A stretch of DNA of 64,000 nucleotides from Favolaschia claudopus (lineage: Eukaryota; Basidiomycota; Agaricomycetes; Agaricales; Mycenaceae), in NCBI GenBank assembly GCA_037176885.1, contig JAWWNJ010000060.1, positions 806,001-870,000 on the forward strand, written 5' to 3'. Position numbers and translations under genes: made by a program. Position 1 is the first letter of the stretch. Each line of letters opens with the position of its first letter. This document shows, one piece after another, positions 36,456-49,000 of the stretch. The notes below the pieces were generated by a model. It ran no database searches. It worked only from the letters and a program-made list of their open reading frames with translations, and was not told the DNA's origin.

Positions 36456-38402
36456 CTAGGTAAGACGAATTCGCTTGCTACGACGCGGACCGTCCTCAGG
36501 AATTTCACTTCCCAACAGCTCATCATTCTCTTGCTCAACGAAGGCGATAGGGTGTATTACCCTTGCCTGAGCCTCCTTCCTAGCGATTCTCGCCTTCGTG
36601 TCAGTCTTCCGAGGGCGCCCAGGTAGTCCCGTCTTCTCCTGGCAACAACCAAGTCAGAAAAAACGGTTCAGAAGATTGACATCGCACAGACTTTACGTGG
36701 GCGGCCGCGGTGTACTAAGAGCTTGGCTTGCTCTAAATCTGTCTTATTATTCACTTGCTCACGAAACGACGCCCTTCCCAATGTAGTCGCAAAACCAGCA
36801 TTCGTTACATCACTCAACATAGGCTCCTGAAGTCTGTGAGCCACAGACCAATCATACCCATAGACTAATGACGAACCTCGACTCGTGTTTTCCAGCCATT
36901 GGGAACCTGAGCGTTGATGATATGGTATCGGTTGGTGTTGCTTGCGGGGAAAAAGCGCACTGGGACGTCCTTCCATTCGTTGGTGAGAAGCGTAACTGGT
37001 TTGGTATACAGAGTCCCTGGAAACATTTCAGCTGGTTTGTTGACAAAGAACGGTAAAGAAGTGGGAGAAGCGCTACCAATTATGTGGTCTGGATCGAATA
37101 GACCGTTCGCAAGATAAAGGTTGTATAGATCCCGACGAACCCGTACCGATGTGCGGCGGTAGACTGGTACATATGAAGAGAAGAAATTGCGATCAGATGT
37201 TGTGTTAAACGCGAAGGGATTGAGGGAGTTGGTTCGGCCGGCGCATGCTTTGAGGTATTGAGGGGACTCCCAGCGAGCCATGAAAATCGGGAGATGGCTG
37301 CGGAGGCGAGAGAAGGATGCGTCGTCGGTGCATAGAACAAAGCTGGGAGTGTCGGGATGAATAGCAACTTCGTAGAGGAAGTCATTGGCCAGGTGTTTCC
37401 CGATGCCACCACCAGGGCCCTTCGCCTCGGTGAGAACGTCTACGATGCATTTCGTCTTGCGTTTACCCGACTTCAAAACATTGTCTCGCCAATGGTCCAG
37501 GCATGCCAAAGCTTCGGGAAGCTCAGACACCCAGTCAGGCCCGCCGGGAACGCCTTCCAGAGGCGAGACTTCCACATCTGATAAACAAGAGTCAGCTGCT
37601 GCAAGATGTATTTGAAAAAGAAACTATACGTCTGAGCCAGGGAGCAAATCGTCTTGAGTGACCAGAGCCGACGAGCTGAGGACACAGAGGCGAATGAGCC
37701 GGCTGGAGTCGCAGATTACGAATGCAGTGTTGGCAGTCACAACAGCCGCGAATACGTTGACAATGGGGTCTTCCAGGTGGCGGGCACGATCACGAAATCT
37801 TTCCGGCAAAACAAAGCTTCGCATGAGGGCGGCTTTATCGCAGTCCTCATTGGGACCATCAATACAATTCCAAGGCGCAACCAGTGAGCGGTAATCGACC
37901 ACTCTCATAGGGATAATAGTCGCCTCGAGCCCGAGGTGACACACCACTACATGCTAAGAAAATAAGGTAAAGCAGGGGAGACGACGTTTGGCCGATCCAA
38001 TGAACTCACAAAGCCTGCAGCAAGAGCAAGAGTTTTGCCACGGACGGCAACATGAACGGTCCAGCCTTGAGTTGGTGTTGCGCAAGATAGGCCCAGTCGG
38101 CATTTTCAGGAACGCGGACACGGTCCCATTTGTTTTCGTAGTACCGGAGATTAGGGAGAGGCTCTTGAGATTCAAGGTAGTCCCCGCGATCTACGGTGAG
38201 CGTCGTATACGATTTCACGTTCGTTCCCACTGTAAATGACCTAGGCAAAATCTCGAGGTGGCCTAAAAAGACATTAGCGCGGATTCCATATGAACGAGAC
38301 AACCTTCGCACCTTCAGGCCAGTCCTGGGAGATTTTGGCCTCGTCGCGTAGAGCCTTCTCAATCTCATGCTTCAAAGCCTTTGCTATGTCAGATTCAGGC
38401 AT
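36456..38402 (-). pseudogene. AT-hook protein of unknown family, probably frame-damaged
   Basis: Exons on the minus strand are 38402-38312, 38262-38010, about 37959-37630, 37577-36877, 36826-36692 and 36638-36456. The central region is well conserved-looking (DTPSFVLCTDDASFSRLRSH, YVPVYRRTSVRVRRDLYNLY) but of no recognised domain. The C terminus has two AT-hook cores, RGRPRK and PGRPRK, split between exons 5 and 6, and ends RRSKRIRLT. AT-hooks bind the minor groove of AT-rich DNA, so a chromatin or element-associated role is likely. Two breaks are visible: within exon 2 (about 38070) the frame changes from YLAQHQ to TQGWTVHVAVRGKTLALAAGF, and the exon 3/4 junction (37629-37578) is out of phase. 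It could be a recently inactivated gene or contain sequence errors. Confidence 0.55.
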
Positions 38403-38780
38403 TGTCGACGCGTCGATGTTGTGGAAGAGAGACACGACATGTCACAACAAGTCACATGAAATGGCCGTCTACAACCCCAATCTCAGCTCTTACACCGTTC
38501 TTTATTAATCACTTACTGAAAAACTGGGACTCATCCCGCACATATCATTTTCTTCGAAAACCAACTTCGTTTTATTCAAATTCATACTTATATTGTGCAC
38601 TGCATCACTCTACGCTACTCGTCTCGACTCGCCTCTCCGCCGCCAATCTCGATTCCATTTGCCTCCCGCCCGAGCACCTGCGCGCATCAATCTTGCGCCG
38701 CGCTGTTCTCGCCTTTCTCAAGTCCTTTCTAAGCGCGAACATCAGCGGCAGACACGAAAAAAACATGAAGGCAGCTCACC

Positions 38781-41700
38781 TCAGCTCACGGTAGCGTCAG
38801 CACAGTCGATGTGATCAGGGAGTTCAGGTACGGCGACTGTGAACCGTGACTGAATCGTTGCCATGACTTGCTGGTCTGTCTCTGACGCGACGAAAGTCAC
38901 TGCAAGACCCTTGGTACCGAACCGACCTGCATGACTGTCGGCAACGTAAGCTTCTCTTCGTATTCAGTCCTGAACACACTCACCCGACTCGGTGGAGGTA
39001 GCTGTCAGCATCAGGCGGGCAGTCGTGATTTATGACAATGTTGACCCGCTCCACGTCGATGTCCGCGACCGAAGATATCAGTGGCAACCAGTATACGCTT
39101 CTCGAACGCTTTGAATGCCGTGTATCGGCTGATACTGCACTGGCTGTAGATAACAAAACGAATCACACAACACACGACATACCGCTCCTCCTGTGCAAGG
39201 CCCGAATGAATACTGATACTCGGGAAGTTGCAAGAGACCAATAGCTTGTCGAGCTCGTTCGCCCGCGCCACAGACTTGACAAAGATAACGACCTATAACA
39301 GTAGGTCAATATGATGGTCATTCACTGAGAAGCAAGAACCGACCTGGTTGAATTCCAACGAATCTAGCAATTCGTTCAACTTCCTGTTCTTCCCGTTCTC
39401 CTCGAGTTTTACGTAGTGTTGCTGCAAACCATGCAGGGCTAACTTCGTCTCATCGTCCACAAAGATTTCGAGAGGCTGATGGATCATGAGACAAGGGTAG
39501 ATGTGAAAACGAAACAACATACGTTGGCCATGAACTTCTTGCATGTGCCCCGAATCTCCTTCGCCAACGTGCCGCTGAACATCATCACTTGCTTGTGGTG
39601 CGGCGTCGTCCGGAAGATTTCTTGAACATCACGGCGCGTGTCTAGTGGGCGACGTTGCAATTAGATAGAGATGCTTGGCACCGACAGAATCACTCACCGA
39701 TGATGCTCACCCACCTTCTGCCCAAACCCACTCCCCAGTACCACGCGGATTCCCGTCTCAGGTAGGTCTGCCGCTGATGTCGGAGGAACAGGTCGAAGAT
39801 GGGCGGTGGAAACAGGAGTATCGATACCGGCGTCTAACGCGTCATCGGGCGTGTTGAGGTTGGTCAACATGAGAGACGTGAGCTGAAAAGAAAGGGCTTA
39901 GACAGGGCTTAGAAAACGAAGACAACGAAGACGAGGCGAAGAGTATTATGACGCACGTTGGCCAAGTCATACAAATTGGTTTGTTGGGGAAGGCGGTAAA
40001 TGTCTGCGTTGGTCCAGAACATTGTCGAAGTTACTGACAACGCCGTCGGCGACGCGATTCGGAACCATCGAACGGGTGTCCGCGAGTCGCTTTCGGAAAG
40101 CGACGAGAAAACAACTCTCGTCAAAGTCGTGCTCGACGTCGGTGGCGCCGACGAACATGTCTGTCATTGTCGAGGCAGGTGGTGGCGTGGTGGAGTACCC
40201 ATGGCGTCGGAGCGGATGGGCGGGGCGTGAGCGAACACCTTGCGTTCGAAAGCGGTGGCGTGGTGATGTCTTCAGGGTGTGAGGGCGACGGAGGAAGAGG
40301 CGCTAGGGCCGACGCGACATTCGGTGCGCGGTCGTTTGATTGTTGTGAAGTCGCGCTCGACGTTAGCGGCGACAGTGTGTATGCCTCAAAACCTGCGGTC
40401 GGAGGACCTACGGATTTTGGTATTGATGACGAGAATGGTATCGAAAGGGATGTGCGATTGGGTTGCGACGATCGTGAACGAAGGCAATCGGCTTCTGAGA
40501 TTCAGCTTTTGTTGTGGGTCTCTCCCTTCAGCCGCATCGCCACTGTCCGCTGACACATTGCGACACAAGTGAGAGCCGCCTCCCCTCCGATCACCGACAC
40601 TCGCTGCCCCAGCATATGGCTGCCACCAGATCCCGACTCGTCGTTGGCGCCTGCAAGAACGGCACTGCGTTCGGGTGAGAAGTGAGATTCACGGAGGGAG
40701 AAAAGGCGCTAACATGCGGGCGTGGAACGCAGACTGCCCGGTAAGAGCAGTCAGAAAGACAGAAAGAGTGGTTGAGGTGGGGTAGATCGCGCACCTGTAT
40801 TTTACTCATTAGAGACGTGGCTCCGACGTAGTTTGCGTTCCGTTACAGCAGTTGGCTGGGGTGGTCGGCAGGCAGGCACCGTCTTTGAATGGGCGCGGAC
40901 TTGAGTGGGATTTGAACAAAGAATTCGCGATCTTGACCGAAACAGCAGGACTTGAGGGGCGGAGACGGCGGTATCTCTTTTATTGAGTCCACGCTGAATG
41001 GGCTATTGAATTGATTGGGATACTGTGGCGTGAAAGCGGTCAAAGAGAGAGGTCGAGGTCGGGGTTGGGCTAGATCACATACCTTTGTTTGAATACACAA
41101 GCGAAGCCGCACAAGGGTGAGGGTACCAGGAGACAAAGTGAGCTGCCAAGAAACGCACGGCTTAGACAACGAAGACGAGGCGAAGAGCAAGTCGTGCAAA
41201 TTGGTTTGCTGGGGACGACGGCAAACATCGGCGTTGACAGCGGGACGGCAGTGAGACGAGACGGCCAAGAACATCGTTAAGGTTGTTGGTGTTGGGTTGC
41301 GCTCGACGTGTGGTCCAGTGGAGGAAAGAGTTGAGTGACAAGGGAGTGGAAGGAGTGAAGCTGAGTCGAGAAGGCGGCGGTTTCGGATGAGACGGCGGTT
41401 GCGGAGAAGAGAGGGGTAGACTATGTGCGTGAGCGGACGCGTCGCGTTCGACAGCGACGGGTCGGCGATGTGTTTGGGGTGTGAGGAGAAAAGGCGCGAA
41501 TGCGCGGTCGTGGAAAGGCGTGGAAGGCTGTGGGTGGGTTGACAGCGTCAGAAAGAGAGAGAATGAGTTGAAATAACGCACCTTTGTTTTCCTTGTGGGC
41601 AGGTTCGCGCAACCCGGACGTGGTTTAATCTTGTGCTGTCAGCAAGCGCCGGGTGGAGGGTTTTGGGGAAGGACGCTGGTCAGGACGGGCTTTGAGTGTA

Positions 41701-42115
41701 AAGCCAGGGGTAGCGACAACGATGTGAGGGCATTTGTTCTTGTCTCGAAGCGTCTCTGCGTCTTTGGCTACTGGAGTACCGCCGTAGAATGTGCTGACCC
41801 GGACATCTGGCATGTACTTGGCGAAACGTGTGTACTCGTTTTTGATTTGGAAAGCGAGTTCACGGGTGCGACAAAGAACGAGGACTGAAACCTCGCCATT
41901 CACGGGCTTCAATTGCTGGAGGGTGGCGAGGACAAAGACCGCTGTTTTGCCGCCCTGATTTCGCCTGGCACAAGACGTCCATCCCAAGCACGGCCTGGGG
42001 AATACACTCCTGTGCACTGAATGAAGACGCAGAATGAGCGACAAAGAATGTGATAGACAATGCGAGGAGTACAGACCTTCAGAGGGATGCTCAAAACCAA
42101 GGTCACTGATACTTA
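38781..42115 (-). pseudogene. SUB2: SUB2/UAP56-type DEAD-box RNA helicase, dead copy
   Basis: The sequence reads clearly as the spliceosomal and mRNA-export helicase SUB2: [47 protein letters not shown] and IVVATPG in the 5' part (42115-41690); [59 protein letters not shown] and [12 protein letters not shown] in the 3' part (39640-38781). The copy is inactive. A base is missing before the Q/Walker region (VQQE), motif I (AKSGMGKT) has lost two bases, the stretch from ATPG to DMRRD including the DECD box is replaced by about 2 kb of degenerate repeats, the motif V region (DIFGRG) has an inserted base, and motif VI reads HRVGHAGRFG. Introns are retained, so this is a DNA-level duplicate and not a retrocopy. 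Confidence 0.85.
39911..41620. repeat. degenerate direct repeats inside the SUB2 relic
   Basis: acaacgaagacgaggcgaag with a following caaattggtttg(t/c)tgggga stretch occurs near 39921 and again near 41165. The blocks gagaaaaggcgc...gtggaa...cagaaag...cgcacctttg/cgcacctgta recur near 40697 and 41484. The repeats carry blurred pieces of SUB2 sequence, so the interruption seems to be a local duplication that decayed and not a foreign insertion. Confidence 0.5.
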
Positions 42116-44699
42116 GTGGGCTTTGAGCAAAGAATGCAGACACAGCAGGAGGTGAGGTATCAAGAGGAATGCGGGCAAATGAGTCCGCCGAAGTGGGAGC
42201 TGAGTTGAGGTGTTTGCGTTTGTCAACGTCGAGAGACTCAGGCACTGGGCAGAGAGGGCGGGAGAGAGTTTGTCGTTGTATTGATCGACATCATCATTGG
42301 CCGCGGCCAGTCCTCCTGGCCGCCTCCGACTCTCAGAACACTGATCCTCGACTAACAATTCGTCTACGTTCTTCGGCGACTGCTCTTCTGAAAGCGCGAA
42401 TGCCGGCTCAAGTACTGTATCATGTCACCTATTCGACTTAAACGAAATTCGGTTCACTCGTACACTGGCAGCCTTATTTTGCCGACTGCTACATGCTCTG
42501 CAAGCCCTTTTACACCCACGCGCAACCTCGTATGTAGTTCTATGCTTCCTCTCTAGCATGTGCTAATACATTACGCCTTTGGGCTGCTATCTCGCTCAGC
42601 CACCTCATACACATACAGCGGGCGAATCAAATTCTATCTTGCTGTTTACAGCTTCTATACCACTCTATGCCAGCTCCGCCTCGAAAAAATTCCAAGTGTG
42701 ATGCTCCGCCGGTCTTGCGGGGACTTGACTGCTTCTATCGGAATTCGACAACCAACCCAATGCCGACTAACCTTCAATTCACATTTCGGCGACTTTGTTG
42801 AGTGGGTTGATTCCGCTGTGAGCCTCACAATCAGCCAGCCCTTATTTATTCTCAATGTGCATGAGATGCACATTTAGACTGTGTGCGCAAGGTAAGTGAG
42901 CTCCCTATTGACTTCCAACATTTGAATGACTGACCGTCTGATGACTTTGTGAGATCCACATCTCGACTGTCTAGGTAAGATCTAATACGGCTGTATCAAC
43001 GACAATTGACTCTTTTCATAACTTAGTCTCCTTCGCCCTATACCTTCAAGCGAACGCTTTCAATTCAACTAACACTTCAAAACTCGGACATGGGTTGACT
43101 TTGACGCGGACTCGGGGATCCCGGAGAGTCAGCCTTTTGTTTCTTTCGCACTTTGCTCTTCGTGTATTGACGAAATCGAGCAGGATTGACTTATATAACG
43201 AATGTCAGTTTGAAAGTGTTGAGTTTGGGTGGATTTTGTTCGGGTAAACACGATCTTTAGCCTTGTGCGTCTAATCTAACTAAAGAAATCTAAGCACTGC
43301 ATTCGTTCCTTTAACATACTCTAGAGTTGCCCGGTGTTGAATTTGAAGCGCAGCTTAGGTTGCGTTTGGTACAAGATGCGCATTTCCAACTCGTTCACCA
43401 TTTGAGTCAATCTGACTTGTTACAGGTTTTTTGTCGCATGTCTTGGCTGGACACCGAAACTATGCGGGTACACACTACCAGGTATGTCTGATTTTTTTTT
43501 TGTTTTGCATTTCTCCACACATACCAATACTGACTTCGATCTTCTGAAGACCGAAACTATGCAAGTGCACCGCAAGTTTTCTGTGTGTTTCAGGTTCCAA
43601 GCCGAAATTGTACCGTAAGCATTCATGTTTTTTTACTTCAACACCCAAATGATACAATACTGACTTCACTCTTTACACCCTCGACGCCTAAAATATGCCC
43701 ACTTTGAATCTAACACCGAAACTATACCAATTTCGTCTCAGGCCTTACCCTAAATATTGCCTGTCTGACTTGAATTTTCAAGGGCAAACCTATGCCGGTG
43801 TAATTTGATTCGCGCGCGCACCTATACAGATTCTAACAGGTAATTAATAGTTGACTCAAGTCGAGGCTGACAGTAACTTTCATTCGAAGGTCTCGTTCAG
43901 GTAAGTAAACTCTCGTTTCGTTCGTCAATGCAACTAAAGGTAAGCCCACTTTACTTTAATCGTTATCTGCTTCGCTCGGTTCATCTCCTTCTTACAGTGA
44001 CCATTATTCACCCAGGTTCAGATATCTAATGGATTTACTTGTCTTGCGCATACAACCAATCTCTCCAATACTAACCGACTTCATTCTGTAATGAGATGCA
44101 CCTTTCGACTGGTTAGCGCAGCCTCGCACCAGGTAAGCCATCCAAATTAGATATCCTTTCATATTAATGTGTCGCTTCGCCTAAAGTCGGCAGGTTTTTT
44201 CTATTCATTCGTTTCATTCGAGTAGCGCATTGTATTGAGTACTTTGGTGAGTTGCCAATCGGTTTTGTTTCAGTCTATTCAACTGATTCTCTTGATTGTA
44301 TAAAATAGATCGCACACTACCAACGACACTCCCTTCAACTTGATTTTGAAGCGCGTTGAGCTCGAGGTGAATCTTCAAATACATCTCGTTCAACTCAGTT
44401 CATTATTTGCTGACTCCTTAATTGCACTATCGAGTCTTGTAACACATTTTTCGGTCTCCCTTGTCACAGTCTTGTTCAATTCAGCTCAGCGCACACTTCG
44501 AGTATTCATCTTGAATAGTAAGTTTTATCTGTTCGGACGTCGAAATGGCGGTCGTCGCGTCCGCCCATATGAGCCGGCGGGAAACTGAACTGAAGGCAAC
44601 ACTGTGAGGTTGCAGAAATGAAACAAATCAGTTTGAGGGGAATGGGGAAAGGAAAGCACAAACTTCCAGTAGAATCTTGTACCAATTGGAACTGAGAAA
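42116..44699. other. non-coding region with short dispersed motifs
   Basis: No gene is supported. The motif accgaaactat recurs (about 43455, 43550, 43722) beside aatactgactt, and a fragment of the 35993/45691 repeat lies near 43771-43800. The texture suggests an old decayed element. Confidence 0.4.
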
Positions 44700-45270
44700 C
44701 TAGGTGAGGGGGAGTCGTCAATGCGCGCGGCGAGGGCATCGCTGACAGATTTGGGGGAGGGATGGGCAGGTACATTGAGCAGGTCCCCTTAGAAATCAGT
44801 AGACTTGACGGCTGCAGAAACAGTGTCTGCTGTTGGAATGTTAATAGTATCCGCACGGCCCACAACCATAGCAGCCACAGTCATTTTTAGCTTGCAAGAT
44901 CGCCCAAGGCTTCCAGCCAGCCGCTCTTGAAGGGGTTGAGCGAGGCTTCCTCTAGCAAGCCTGTATAAAAGGTGTAGGCGTGGTAGATAAAATCTTGAAG
45001 ATGTTCGAGGGCGAGAGGAGAAGTGAAGGAGGCGCGACGCAGCGACTCGAGAAGCTTATGGAAAGCGAAAGTCCACAAACGAGGGATGATGTTGTATTTG
45101 GTGGGGATGTTACGGAGGGATACGGGAACGCTGGGTGCGAGGGATATTTGAGTAGATTGTGAATGATCTCTGCGAGTCTGAGAACCCGTTCTCGATTAGC
45201 GAAGTATTCAGGTATTTGGATCCGAGAATGAAACCCAGCCTTTGTGATCCTCGATTTGACGCTTCCACTT
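44700..45270 (-). pseudogene. EST1/SMG7-like protein fragment
   Basis: Minus-strand frames give YFANRERVLRLAEIIHNLLK, then PTKYNIIPRLWTFAFHKLLE, SLRRASFTSPLALEHLQDF, YHAYTFYTGLLEEASLNPF and SGWLEALGDLA, followed by MTVAAMV and SVSDALAARIDDSPSPS. I recognise this as the TPR/14-3-3-like region of fungal Est1/SMG7-type proteins, which act in nonsense-mediated decay or telomerase regulation. The fragment is broken: the frame shifts between the first and second blocks, a TAA interrupts right after GDLA, and the sequence becomes unrelated after SPSPS. Neither end of the gene is present. Confidence 0.6.
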
Positions 45271-46005
45271 TTCCCATTCCTCGTCGTGTTCAGATATGAT
45301 GCAGCCATATAAAGATCAGAGATGATGCAGAAACATATCTGCCAGCGGATTTCGGTGTCAGAAATGCATCTTGAGTGTCTTTGGTCTTGAGCAGAACACG
45401 ACCGGAGTCCTAGGTCTCATCCCAGTGCTCTCAAAGGACTCGCAACTCAGAGAAAAGTCCAAGAAAAGTCCCATATGGGCGGAAAACTGAGTTGACTCAG
45501 ATCGGAATTTGTTCGGATGGCACAAAACAGAAGCAATGGAAGTAGAATTCGTTGGGGCGCTTCTGAACAGTCGCATACAGGATAGAACTAGCTGGAACGA
45601 GTCCCTGTTAGAGTAGTACTTGCGGTTGCGCGGCAGAAAGGTGTAGGTGTCACATATGTCACAAGGTGTGACAGAAAGGCGTCGCAAAACTTGAGTTATG
45701 GGGCCTTAACATTCAAGGGAAACTCATGCTAAAAAACCTCATATGTATAGAGTATTGTATGAGCTACAGAGGAAAAATGTAATCAAGGCTTCGGACCCAA
45801 TATCGACGACGCAATGAGGTTTTTGAAATGGGGGTATCAGAACCACTCGGATTCAATTGTTGAGGCGCAATGCTTCGTTGAGAGCTTCGCTCAACTCAGG
45901 GAGGTTCGGAGGAATTAAAGCTCAACACCATTTTCATTAGAGCAGACAAAGCAAGTACATGTTACACAGTAGGTGGAGCACTGACAGATTGAAGGAGAGA
46001 GAAAA
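45271..46005. other. short spacer before HECT-like gene 3' end
   Basis: No gene. The second copy of the dispersed repeat (45691-45980) occupies most of the right part. Confidence 0.45.
45691..45980 (+). repeat. dispersed repeat, copy 2 (downstream of HECT-like gene)
   Basis: Same-orientation match to 35993-36290. As with copy 1, it lies directly beyond the 3' end of a minus-strand gene; the HECT-like stop is only 26 bp away. Confidence 0.6.
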
Positions 46006-49000
46006 CTACATCATACTATGGCGACCGATAGCGATGAGAGATTGAGTCAAAAACCAGTAATCAAAAGCTTCTTGGAAATCGCGAGGTTCTCCCTCTGGAA
46101 CATAGCGAGCTTCAGCGAGGCGAAGGGCGTATTCGACTGGGAAGCGGATGCTGCGATGGCAGGTCTGGATATGAAAAGTACCTTCCCTGGCCAAGACATC
46201 GCGCTCGGCAGCGGTACTGCCAGGAACTCCATAACCCTCTCCATGGGTGTTGATAGGGCCCAACTGTTAGGCAATTAAGCTCGGTTTATGAATCAGAGAA
46301 AAGGAAAGACGCACCGAGATACGACCGCCTGCTGGATCAACGAAGGGCGAGCCTGTAGCAGCCCACGCAAGCATCTGAGAGCGGAAGGCCGGGGAGTCGA
46401 TGCGGTCTAGGTCGATGATGGAGTGGAATGCGCCCTTCGCGGCAGCGAACATTGCAGGACAAGGAGTGCCGATGCCACGCAGGTAACGCTCGATGAGCAT
46501 GTGGAAGGTGAGAGTGATGTCGCCTGTGATACCGCGTAAAGAGTCGAGGAGTTCCGCCGAGTTGGGAGCGTTCACAATGTCGAGAACAGCGAGCAGAGAG
46601 TCTGCAGAGCTGATGCGAGAGGTTTCCATCACGCTGAAAAACGTGTCTGACCCGCCTTCGAAGTTGCGGATTGCCTGCGGTGAAGAATTCAGTAAGCAGG
46701 TTGAGACGTGAATGAAGACAACTCACCCAAGGCAGGTTGACCCCGTTTCTGCATGCCAGAAGATACCCCGTGCGGAAAGAGGTGGGCTCCGGTTTCTCGA
46801 ACGTGTCATTCGCGACGGTAGGCAGATAAAGCATGTGGACACCAAGGGAGTCATGCGTAGCACGGTCGCGGTAGCGGAACGCTGCAGCCTGAACTACGAT
46901 TGAGATTACAAAATAACAAACAGTGCAGACACTCACCTCTGCGCCATGATAAGTGATGAGATGGGTTTGAAAAGCACTAAGATCATCCGTCTCGGAAGTC
47001 GCAAGGAAGTCTAGCACTTGGCGCGTGAGGGCGGGGAACCATTCATAGGTAAAGTTGCGCGAGAGGGCGCGGAGATCGCAGTGGTTGACAATATACTGAA
47101 AAAGAGCGACACTGATTGGGGGGATCGATTGACCAAGGATGTGGGCAAGGCCGCAGAGAGCGCCCAAACGTTTGAATTTGACGAGCCGTGCGGGCGAAGC
47201 AGGGATGGATGAGGGGAGTATGCGAAGGGTGAGCACATTGTCCTCTCCGTGGTTGAAATAGGTAGATTCGTCGGCAAGCTCCCGTTGGAGCGCTGCGTGA
47301 ACAACCTCGCGTTCCACCCCTTCCCCCACTGCCTCATCCGTGGTCCTGCACTTGAAGTTAGACAAGAAGGATTCCAAGTTCAGGAAAGAACTTACATTAC
47401 AAAACTGCGCTCCGGATTCAAGAGCTGTGTATAATCACCTGTTCTGCCAAGCCGATCTATTACTGCTACAAATGCGTCCACCATCTCGTCGATATTGGCT
47501 CCGCGGATTGACAGGGGAGGGACAGATCCTGCGCCTTGGACAGCCCACTGCCTGAGGTCATGCGTGAATCGGTTGGGGCTGAAATCACCACGAGAGTGAG
47601 GCTGGTATGTGTTCTCGTCGCCCCAGATCCTACGAGGAAGAGAGAAGTCGGGCTCCGGGGACAACGAGCGCGTGCGGGCTCGGGGGACGGGGAGGTCACC
47701 AAGCACACGGCGAGAGCGAGGTGGGCGAGTTAAGGCAGGTGGGGCGGAGACGGTTGCGGGCGCAGGTGCGGCACTGGCGGTACTGGCGGGATCGCGAAGC
47801 ACGCGGCGCGGAAGCTGGGAAGTGGAGGTGGCGGCGTCTGCAGTGGTGCGCACACGCGGACGGCTTGGTGTGGTGGCTGGAGCGCTGCCTGCTGGAGTGT
47901 TTTGAGGAGCAGGTGCAGCGTGTGCGTTCGAACGCGTCAACCGAGGGGTCTGGGCGGCGGTGTTGCGAGGGGTGCGCTGCGAAGATATCAGTTGAAACGA
48001 GAAAAGCAAAGGAGTTTTGCTTCCACATACCCAGAGCAAACGCGCTACTGTGCGCTCTTCTTCCTCGCTGTCGACTTCCTCCCCTCCCGACGTATTCACG
48101 TCGTCATCAGAGCGCATACTGTTGCCATCGCACGGAAACAGCGAGTAAATGTGCTGACCGAGGCAGTCATGGCCATGGCGGCGGCCGTCCGAAGAAATGT
48201 AGCTCAGCTCAGTTCCCATGACAGCTGTTAACATCGTGAGTAGGCAACCGAAAGTAAGAAGAAAGGCACGAACCGAGTCTGATAATCCAAGATCCATCCC
48301 GGAAGCTCCCGGGATCGGCGAAGTGGTTTCTGTCGAGCGAGAGCTCGTGAAGGGTCGTCTCGAGGGGTTGAGGTATGATGCGAAGGCGGGGTCCAGTAAA
48401 ATGGGCAGAGGTCCGCCCGCGATCTGCAAGTCCCAGCGGCTGGACGGTGGTGACCGCAACTGCCGCGGCAGCAGATGACCGAATGGTCTCTTCGAAGCCG
48501 AAACGAGCGCCCGAAACAACCATGTCACCATGAGCCATGCGCAGGACATCGTTGACGCGCGTATTGAGGGGAAGGATGTATCGGTAAAGCAGATGGTTTT
48601 CTTCCAGGATCTCCAGAAAGTCGAGATGGAGTATGTTGTAAACGAGAAACTCGCGGGGCCCGGCATGCTGACTCTGAGGTTGTGAATCAGAGATAAATAA
48701 GAGGATAAAGAAAGATTGAAGCGAGCTTACGAGGGGGGGATATACAAGGACGATGATTCTGGCTGTCGGAGTGTCTGCATTTGCCTCGAGGCAGTGGGAA
48801 ACATCTGGAATAGCTCGTCGCTGCGGGCGGCTCGCGAGGACCGGCCCTCCGCGTGCTGGACCTCTGGTGCGTCGATTGCGAACGGCGAGAGAAGATGTCG
48901 AGCTGCGAGGAAGGGTGGCGAGAGCGTGATTGACGCGGTCACGATTGACGGCAGAGGTATTGAGATTGGAGACTCCGAGTCTTTCTTGATTGACGTGACG

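Noticed and set aside
38006..38368. Separate small gene on the minus strand
   Set aside because: It is exon 2 of the AT-hook gene plus intron read-through.
35993..45980. Long terminal repeats of a retrotransposon
   Set aside because: The two repeats are too diverged, lack TG..CA ends and no gag or pol coding sequence lies between them; the enclosed genes are SUB2, EST1-like and AT-hook sequences.
47607..48231. Plus-strand frame of 204 codons
   Set aside because: Antisense to exons of the HECT-like gene, which has consistent splice phases.
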